Shown here in pieces: positions 1 through 4,691 of a stretch of 7,152 bases of DNA (position 1 is its first letter; every line of letters starts with the position of its first letter). The position numbers were made by a program, and so were the translations under genes. The stretch covers positions 1 to 7,152 of the forward strand of contig CAZAQB010000165.1 of assembly GCA_964487155.1 (NCBI GenBank). Direction: 5' to 3'. The stretch comes from CAZAQB01 sp964487155. GTDB lineage: Bacteria > Pseudomonadota > Gammaproteobacteria > Nitrococcales > Nitrococcaceae. The notes under the pieces were generated by a model, which made no database searches, was not told where the DNA came from, and saw only the letters and a program-made list of their open reading frames with translations.

Positions 1-1656
1 CTAGCCCTCCACGGCCGGCAACCGCGTGCTATGCCCACCATCCACCGGCAGCATGACCCGGACCGAGGTGCCACGCCCCCGGGCGGAGCTGAGCAGCGTT
101 CGCCCCCCCAGGCGGCGGGCCAGGTAGGCGACGGCGCCCAGGCCCAGGCCGCTGGCGGCGGGCCGCTGGTAGACCAGGGGTGGATGCTTGCGGCTGGCCT
201 GGTCCATGCCGGCGCCGTTGTCGGTGACGGTGAGCGTCACCTGATCGCCCCGCGCCTGGGTCTCGATGCGAATCCGGCCGGCTCGCAGGTCCTGCTCCGC
301 GATACCCACCATGGCGTTGTCGAGGACGATGGAGAAGATCAGCCGCAGCGTGGCTGCGGACTGGTGGGCCGGCGGCAGGTCACCGTAGTGCTCGTCCAGC
401 ACCACCTCCTTCAACCCCAGATCCGAGGTGATGCTGCGCAGGCAGGCGTTGACGTCGATCCAGTCCCGCTCCAGCACGCTCATGGCGTCGGCAAAGCGCT
501 GCAGATCGCGCTGCAGTTCCTGGTAGCAGGCCAGCTGGGCCGCGATGTCCGCCCCCGCCTGATGCAGCTCCTGCAGGCTGGCTTCCCCGGCCTCGCCACC
601 TGCCCGCAGCGCGTCCGCAGGCCGGACGCGCCGATGCCTGCCCAGTGCCTCGACGCCTCTGTGCAGTGCGGTGCAGCTCGCGGCCAGGGCGGCGTTGCGG
701 GTGGCAAGCTCGTCGGCCACCATGCCGGCCAGCAGGTCCGGGCCGGCCCCGTGCAGGCCGCCGAGGGCGGCGATGGACTCGTCGTCCGCCGAGACGAACG
801 CACTGCCGGAGCCGTCCCAATGATCCCGCCGGCGCACGGCTGCCGTCACGCCGACAGCGAACAGGGCCACGGTGACGCCCATCAGCCCTCGATGGGAGTG
901 GCGGCTGACCTGCTGGCGCCGGCCCGCCACCGCCGACAGGTCGCTGATCAGATGCTCCGCGGTGTCGGCGGTGTCGCCCACGGTGGCCGCGGCGAACAGC
1001 TCGGCAGCGGGGCCGTGCTTGTCGAGCACCACCTGGGCGTGGGCCACGAAGCGGCTCACGGGTTCGGAGATCGACCGGGGCAGTTCGGCGGTTTGTTTTC
1101 CGAGGGCGTCCAGGCGCAGCGCCAGCCCCCTCGCCAGGGCGTCGCCGGGCTGGGCCAGGAAAGCCTGCAGCTCGTCCAGGCGGGTCTCCACCGCTGCGGC
1201 CAGTTCCGCGCGGCCGGCGTCAGCGCTGGCCCGGGCGGCACCCGCCGCGGCCAGCGGCAGGTAGTCCACGGAGTTGCGGAGCACGGCGAAGGCGGTCTTG
1301 AAGCGCTCCACCCGCTCCTGCTTGGCGTCCATCTGGCTGAGGTAGGCCCGCAGCCGGTTGCGGGTAGCCTCGGTTAGGGCCTCGGAGCTGGCCGCCAGGA
1401 TGGCCAGGCGGTCCTTGAGCACGGCGATGCGGGGCACAAAGGCCGCCAGGGCATCGAAGTCGGCCCGTTGCGCCGAGCGCACGCGGGCCATTTCCAGGCT
1501 CCAGCTGGCATCCAGGCGCTGCAACTGGCGCAGTGTGGCAATGGCGCTCATGTAGCGGTCGGGGGAACTGCTCATCGAGAGCCAGAACAGCCCCATGGCA
1601 CTGAACAGCAGCCCGGTGGCCACCAGCAGCAGAACGCCGCGGGTTCCGTATCGCAT
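1..1656 (-). CDS. Membrane sensor histidine kinase-like protein (DAHL-like sensor, GHKL ATPase), H-box His replaced by Asp
   Basis: Seen: 551 residues from the ATG at 1656. A hydrophobic segment at about residues 8-28 and another at about 258-272 flank a roughly 230-residue, Ala/Leu/Arg-rich helical region predicted to be periplasmic. Its pattern (LDASW, ARVRSAQRADFDAL) resembles the DAHL ligand-binding domain of some histidine kinases; this is inference. A GHKL ATPase domain covers about 435-540: N-box with DNA at 446-448, G1 box TDNGAGM at 478-484, and GLGLG at 503-507. These look intact, so ATP binding is likely. The region LLAGMVADEL at 308-317 lines up without gaps with the usual LAGGIAHEFNN H-box, but has Asp315 (codon 712-714) in place of the phospho-accepting His. 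The protein may be a pseudo-kinase, a phosphatase or a partner of another kinase. A GTG three bases upstream is an alternative start; GGAGG at 1666-1670 serves either. The ATG overlaps the peroxidase stop, so the two are probably translated together. The stop lies at the left edge, so downstream genes are not visible. Confidence 0.82.
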   Translation of the reverse strand: MRYGTRGVLLLVATGLLFSAMGLFWLSMSSSPDRYMSAIATLRQLQRLDASWSLEMARVRSAQRADFDALAAFVPRIAVLKDRLAILAASSEALTEATRNRLRAYLSQMDAKQERVERFKTAFAVLRNSVDYLPLAAAGAARASADAGRAELAAAVETRLDELQAFLAQPGDALARGLALRLDALGKQTAELPRSISEPVSRFVAHAQVVLDKHGPAAELFAAATVGDTADTAEHLISDLSAVAGRRQQVSRHSHRGLMGVTVALFAVGVTAAVRRRDHWDGSGSAFVSADDESIAALGGLHGAGPDLLAGMVADELATRNAALAASCTALHRGVEALGRHRRVRPADALRAGGEAGEASLQELHQAGADIAAQLACYQELQRDLQRFADAMSVLERDWIDVNACLRSITSDLGLKEVVLDEHYGDLPPAHQSAATLRLIFSIVLDNAMVGIAEQDLRAGRIRIETQARGDQVTLTVTDNGAGMDQASRKHPPLVYQRPAASGLGLGAVAYLARRLGGRTLLSSARGRGTSVRVMLPVDGGHSTRLPAVEG

Positions 1657-2648
1657 CACTGAAGCCCTCCCGTTTCGCCGGCCAGCGTCCGGATGAAGGC
1701 CACGATGGCCTGCTTGTGTTCATCGGGCGCGTCGCGGCCGAGCTGGTGCCGGAACATGATGTCCACGGCCTCGCGCAGGGTCGCGGCGGAGCCGTCGTGC
1801 AGATAGGGCGCGGTGTGGGCGGCCATGCGCAGGCTGGGGACCTTGAACACGTGGCGGTCCGCCTCGTTGCCGGTGACGTTGAAGCGCCCGTAGTCGGCCT
1901 CGGTGATATTGCCGCGGTGCATGAAATAGCTGTTCAGAACGCCGAATTTCTGAAACATGTTACCGCCTACATTACGGCCCTGGTGGCAGGACGTGCAGCC
2001 GTACTCCTTGAACAGTCGATAGCCTTCCACTTCTTTGGCGCTGAGGGCGCCTTCGTCTCCGGCCAGCCAGCGGTCGAAACGGCTCCCGGGTGTGATCAGG
2101 GTCCGCTCGAAATGGGCAATGGCGTCCTTGATGTTTTCGCGGCTGATGCCGTCTTCATAGGCAGCGTCGAAAAGCGCGGGATACTCCGCGTGGCGGTAGA
2201 GCCGGGCGACCACATCCGGCCACAGGGAGCCCATTTCATTGTCGGCCTGGACCGGGCCATCCACCTGCGCCTCCAGGTTGGCGGCCCGGCCATCCCAGAA
2301 CTGGGCGACGTTGAACACCGCGTTGTAGACCGTCGGCGCATTGATGGTTCCCTGCTGGCCGGCGATGCCCACCGAGTAGCGGCGGCCGTCATCGCCACCC
2401 CGGGCAAGGTCGTGGCAAGAGGCGCAGGAGACGCTGCCGTCGTCGGACAGCTGCGGCTCGTGGAACAGGCGCCGTCCCAGCTCCGCCTTGTACGGGTCAT
2501 GGGGCACCTCGGCCGGTATCGGCTTGATTGGCTCCGCCGGGCGCACCGGCTCTGAAACCAGCCAGGCCAGGCACCCCAGGGCCACCGCGACCCGGCAGGC
2601 AGCGTGCCACTCCCCGCTGGGGGCGACGCGCGGGGACTGCGCAGCCAT
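1656..2648 (-). CDS. Di-heme cytochrome c peroxidase, CcpA/MauG family, periplasmic
   Basis: Likely reduces hydrogen peroxide to water in the periplasm with electrons from a small cytochrome or cupredoxin. Some relatives instead oxidise a protein or small molecule. Seen, counting from the ATG at 2648: a basic N-terminus and hydrophobic stretch (about 20-33) ending near VRPAE, consistent with a Sec signal peptide; heme motif CASCH at 75-79; FWDG at 117-120; NEMGS at 137-141; second heme motif CTSCH at 218-222; the family signature FKVPSLR at 268-274; APYLHDG at 280-286; and Met298. By spacing against the Pseudomonas CcpA recalled from memory, Met298 is the sixth ligand of the electron-transfer heme and Glu138 the active-site acid. 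The loop His that caps the peroxidatic heme in CcpA aligns with Ile95, and no His occurs between residues 80 and 152. At 330 residues the length is normal. A GTG at 2681 is an alternative start, but the ATG has GGAG 11 bases upstream. First gene of the visible minus-strand operon. Confidence 0.9.
   Translation of the reverse strand: MAAQSPRVAPSGEWHAACRVAVALGCLAWLVSEPVRPAEPIKPIPAEVPHDPYKAELGRRLFHEPQLSDDGSVSCASCHDLARGGDDGRRYSVGIAGQQGTINAPTVYNAVFNVAQFWDGRAANLEAQVDGPVQADNEMGSLWPDVVARLYRHAEYPALFDAAYEDGISRENIKDAIAHFERTLITPGSRFDRWLAGDEGALSAKEVEGYRLFKEYGCTSCHQGRNVGGNMFQKFGVLNSYFMHRGNITEADYGRFNVTGNEADRHVFKVPSLRMAAHTAPYLHDGSAATLREAVDIMFRHQLGRDAPDEHKQAIVAFIRTLAGETGGLQ
1666..1670 (-). promoter_or_regulatory. 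Ribosome binding site of the sensor gene, inside the peroxidase CDS
   Basis: On the minus strand GGAGG sits 9 bases before the ATG at 1656 and 6 bases before the GTG at 1659, within the last codons of the peroxidase. The peroxidase stop (TGA, 1658-1656) shares a base with the sensor ATG. This strong site supports initiation of the sensor by coupled translation but does not by itself separate the two start codons. Confidence 0.7.
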
Positions 2649-2659
2649 CAGCAGTACAT

Positions 2660-2663
2660 CTCC
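2660..2663 (-). promoter_or_regulatory. Probable ribosome binding site deciding the peroxidase start
   Basis: Minus-strand GGAG lies 11 bases before the ATG at 2648. The spacing is long but usable. The alternative GTG at 2681 has only a weak purine stretch upstream, and starting there would add 11 residues ahead of the signal peptide. The ATG was chosen for these reasons. Confidence 0.45.
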
Positions 2664-2733
2664 ATCGGCAGGTGGCGGCACCTGCGCCTGCCGCCGCGCT
2701 CGGCGACCGCCGGTGTTTCCGATGAGGGTGCCG

Positions 2734-2750
2734 CCGGCCGGTCCGGCCGG
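2734..2750. repeat. Perfect 17-bp GC palindrome in the presumed peroxidase leader
   Basis: The sequence CCGGCCGG-T-CCGGCCGG is a perfect palindrome around one base, and each 8-base arm is also self-complementary. It lies 86-102 bp upstream of the peroxidase ATG, between that gene and the AT-rich patch at 2765-2815. It could be a repressor or activator operator, or form a hairpin in the leader RNA. In GC-rich DNA such words also arise by chance, so function is not established. Confidence 0.4.
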
Positions 2751-3283
2751 GAATCATCTGTTCCGCAAAACATGACTTTAAAAACACGCCTATCCTTTCT
2801 CATTTTTTTGCTCTTACGCGGGGCTCGTCGGGAACGGCAAGGCAGCAAGACGCGTGCCGCAATGCAAGGGAACCCGGGAATGGCGGCAGTCTGCAGGGAC
2901 TCGGGAAGATTTTTTTCACATTGTACGTTGGAGATCCTGCCATTCTTCGAAATAGCCGGCCTTTTCGCGCCATGAAAAGCACGAACCGAGTTTCACGGAA
3001 AGCCGCGTGCAGCTGTCCCGCTGACGCCAATGCCCGACGCAGCGCGACAGAAACTGACGCCCAAGGGCAACATGTGGGACGAAGCCCTGCGGGCATTTGT
3101 AAAAGGGCTGTCGTGCCTTTATCCAACTCGCCGGCCGCGGGCCCGCCGGGGGCCCGGCTCCATTGCGGCGCCACCGTGGGGGCAGCGAACAGGTCGCCGT
3201 GATCGGCCCGTGCCGTGGCCCTCCCACCCCGCTTGCTGCCTCGCCTGTGCCTGCTTCAACCGATATGCTGAGCGGCCGCTGGC

Positions 3284-3298
3284 GGCGGTCTGACCGCC
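3284..3298 (+). repeat. Small inverted repeat just upstream of the first VanZ-like gene
   Basis: GGCGGT-CTG-ACCGCC is a perfect 6-bp inverted repeat with a 3-base centre, ending 6 bases before the ATG at 3305. It occupies the place where a ribosome binding site should be. It may be an operator or a leader hairpin, or may show that translation starts further downstream. Confidence 0.4.
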
Positions 3299-3304
3299 CC
3301 AACG

Positions 3305-3739
3305 ATGGGTCTCAACGCCTCCGGACGGGGTCAATTCCAGGGGGCGGTGACTGCGACTGCGCACTCGGCGACGACCCCTGGGAGCATCCTGGCGTTGACA
3401 ACCTGGCTGGTATTGGCCCTGGCCCTGATGGCGGCCATCGCCCTGCTGTCGCTGCTGCCCGGCAGCAGCGCGGCCGTGAGCTGGTGTCCCCGGGGCGTAC
3501 AGAAGCTGGGCCACCTGCTGTTCTACGGCGCCCTGGCCGGGGCCTGGCTGCTGACCTTCGACACCCTCGGCGCTCCGGCTGCCGGCGCCGCCGCCTGGCT
3601 GCTGGCCAGCAGCTTCGGGGCGGCGATGGAGTGGCTGCAGCGCTACCGCCCCGGCCGGGTGGGCTGCTGGTCCGACGTGCTGCGCAACGCCCTCGGCGCG
3701 GCCGCCGGCGTGATCCTGGTGGCCTGGCTGTGGCTGTGA
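3305..3739 (+). CDS. VanZ-like small integral membrane protein
   Basis: Seen: 144 residues with about four hydrophobic segments (roughly 30-51, 70-86, 93-110 and 128-144). It carries the spaced polar residues typical of the VanZ family: K67-x2-H70-x3-Y74-G75, then E109-x2-Q112, R118, and D124-x3-N128-x2-G131 at the start of the last segment. VanZ itself gives low-level teicoplanin resistance in enterococci. The many proteobacterial relatives have no established function, so no role is assigned and no resistance is inferred. The ATG at 3305 has no good ribosome binding site and adds about 28 polar residues before the first membrane segment. A TTG at 3395, 10 bases after GGAG, is a plausible alternative that starts right at that segment. 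The stop overlaps the next gene by 4 bp. Confidence 0.75.
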   Translation: MGLNASGRGQFQGAVTATAHSATTPGSILALTTWLVLALALMAAIALLSLLPGSSAAVSWCPRGVQKLGHLLFYGALAGAWLLTFDTLGAPAAGAAAWLLASSFGAAMEWLQRYRPGRVGCWSDVLRNALGAAAGVILVAWLWL

Positions 3740-4182
3740 CCAGCGGCCCCAGGCTGCGTCGCTGGGCCTGGGCCAGCCTGCGCGGCGCCGGCTGGGCCCC
3801 CCTCACCGTGTTCCTGGCCCACGTCGGCCTGGCGCCGTTCTGGTCGGGCATGCCCGGGCCCGATTTCGACCAGATGTCCCATGTGGCGGGTGGTCTCGCC
3901 ATGGCCTACTTCCTGGCGCGCGCGCTGCGCGAGGCGGAGATCACCGCCGGCTATCCGCCAACGCCGGCACCGCTGGCGGTGTTTGGGGTGTTCTGCGCGA
4001 CCGTTACAGTGGCGGTGGGCTGGGAGTTCGCCGAGCACACCGTGGATCGATGGTTCGGCTCCCGGCTCCAGGCCAGCCAGGCGGACACCATGCTGGACCT
4101 GTTGCTCGGCATGGTCGGCGCCCTGGCGTACCTGGCCGCCGCCCGACCGCGGCCGTCTCGCCGGCGCGGGCCCCGCGCCTGA
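3736..4182 (+). CDS. Small membrane protein, VanZ/YjdF-like
   Basis: Seen: 148 residues from a GTG at 3736 that overlaps the preceding stop (GTGA). A basic N-terminus precedes about four hydrophobic stretches (about 20-36, 50-63, 80-96 and 118-136), and the C-terminal tail is very Arg/Pro-rich. Conserved-looking polar positions are D45-x3-H49-x2-GG (52-53), W96-E97-x2-E100-x3-D104, and D117-T-x2-DL-x3-G125-x2-GA. This pattern recalls the VanZ and YjdF (DUF2238) families of small membrane proteins, whose function is not known; the assignment is inference from motif spacing. The 4-bp overlap with the upstream VanZ-like gene implies coupled translation and possibly a joint membrane role. No better start with a clear ribosome binding site was found. 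Confidence 0.72.
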   Translation: MTSGPRLRRWAWASLRGAGWAPLTVFLAHVGLAPFWSGMPGPDFDQMSHVAGGLAMAYFLARALREAEITAGYPPTPAPLAVFGVFCATVTVAVGWEFAEHTVDRWFGSRLQASQADTMLDLLLGMVGALAYLAAARPRPSRRRGPRA

Positions 4183-4203
4183 GCCTTCGGCACCCGACAG
4201 GCT
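4182..4203 (+). terminator. Hairpin between the VanZ-like pair and the hydroxylase genes
   Basis: The arm AGCCTTCGG (4182-4190), a CAC loop, then CCGA, one bulged C and AGGCT (4194-4203) form a 9-bp stem beginning on the last base of the upstream stop codon. No T-run follows, so it is not a classic intrinsic terminator. It may weaken read-through, stabilise the upstream mRNA end, or be incidental. Confidence 0.35.
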
Positions 4204-4228
4204 GCTAGGCTTGAAGGAGCGCCCCGAC

Positions 4229-4232
4229 GGAG
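4229..4232 (+). promoter_or_regulatory. Ribosome binding site of the [2Fe-2S] subunit gene
   Basis: GGAG lies 6 bases before the ATG at 4239, an ideal spacing that fixes the start. No convincing promoter boxes were seen in the 56-bp gap, so transcription may come from upstream or from an unusual promoter. Confidence 0.6.
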
Positions 4233-4238
4233 ACCCCC

Positions 4239-4691
4239 ATGAAGCTCGAAGTCAACGGCGAGCAACGCCAGTTCGACGTGGACCCGGAGATGCCCCTGCT
4301 CTGGGTGCTGCGCGACATCCTCCAGCTCACCGGCACCAAATACGGCTGCGGCATCGCCGCCTGCGGCGCCTGCACGGTGCACCTGGATGGCAAGGCCACC
4401 TATGCCTGCACCCTGCCGGTGAAGGCCGCCGAGGGGAAGGCCGTCACCACCATCGAGGGCCTGGGCGCCGGCGGCGACCATCCCCTGCAGCAGGCCTGGG
4501 CAAAGCACAACGTGCCCCAGTGCGGCTACTGCCAGAGCGGACAACTCATGCGCGCCGCCTACCTGCTGGCGGAGAATCCCAAGCCCAGCGAGGGCGACAT
4601 CGTGGACGCCATGCGCAACAACATCTGCCGCTGCGGCACCTACCAGCGCATCCTGGCGGCCATCAAGGACGCGGCGGGGGTGGCCTCATGA
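4239..4691 (+). CDS. iorA: [2Fe-2S] small subunit of a molybdenum hydroxylase (isoquinoline 1-oxidoreductase alpha type)
   Basis: Carries electrons from the molybdenum site of its partner subunit to an outside acceptor. Seen: 150 residues, the usual size. The N-terminal plant-type ferredoxin fold has cysteines C37-x4-C42-x2-C45-x11-C57 in the context GCGIAACGACTVHLDG. The C-terminal helical domain has C95-G-Y-C98 and C130-R-C132 (QCGYCQSGQL and NICRCGTYQRI), holding the second [2Fe-2S] cluster next to the molybdopterin. No signal peptide is present, so it probably reaches the periplasm only as a passenger of the Tat-exported large subunit. The stop overlaps the next start (ATGA), matching the 1:1 subunit ratio. 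The symbol reflects family likeness; the substrate may be an aldehyde or an N-heterocycle rather than isoquinoline. Confidence 0.92.
   Translation: MKLEVNGEQRQFDVDPEMPLLWVLRDILQLTGTKYGCGIAACGACTVHLDGKATYACTLPVKAAEGKAVTTIEGLGAGGDHPLQQAWAKHNVPQCGYCQSGQLMRAAYLLAENPKPSEGDIVDAMRNNICRCGTYQRILAAIKDAAGVAS

Larger units (their letters stand above)
2649..3304. other. Divergent intergenic region, no convincing gene
   Basis: About 650 bp between the leftward peroxidase and the rightward VanZ-like gene. Open frames here on both strands have no recognisable domain, no good ribosome binding site and mixed composition, so none is called. Two patches are much richer in A and T than the rest: about 2765-2815, with a 7-T run at 2803-2809, and about 2905-2950, with a 7-T run at 2910-2916. 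These are the natural places for promoters of the divergent units. On the minus strand a TACAAT near 2917-2922 resembles a -10 box but has no clear -35 partner. No FNR-type or sigma-54-type site, tRNA or rRNA was recognised. Confidence 0.6.

Noticed and set aside
31..1377. 448-codon open frame on the plus strand opposite the sensor gene
   Set aside because: It is antisense to a gene with intact ATPase motifs; its composition is low-complexity Gly/Gln/Ala/His typical of a shadow frame.
2917..2945. Minus-strand promoter with TACAAT as -10
   Set aside because: The hexamer is close to consensus, but 16-19 bases upstream there is nothing like TTGACA, so no promoter feature is claimed.
3030..3293. 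87-codon plus-strand frame in the intergenic gap with a protein-like first 40 residues
   Set aside because: The start has no ribosome binding site and the second half is Arg/Pro-rich low complexity. Orthologue conservation would be needed to call it.
2916..3302. 128-codon minus-strand frame in the intergenic gap, Cys- and Trp-containing
   Set aside because: No recognised domain or ribosome binding site, and other frames of similar quality cover the same bases.
3881..4687. An upstream extension of the hydroxylase large subunit by 269 codons in the same frame
   Set aside because: This part overlaps the second VanZ-like gene and the [2Fe-2S] subunit out of frame. The Tat signal right after the ATG at 4688 marks the real start.
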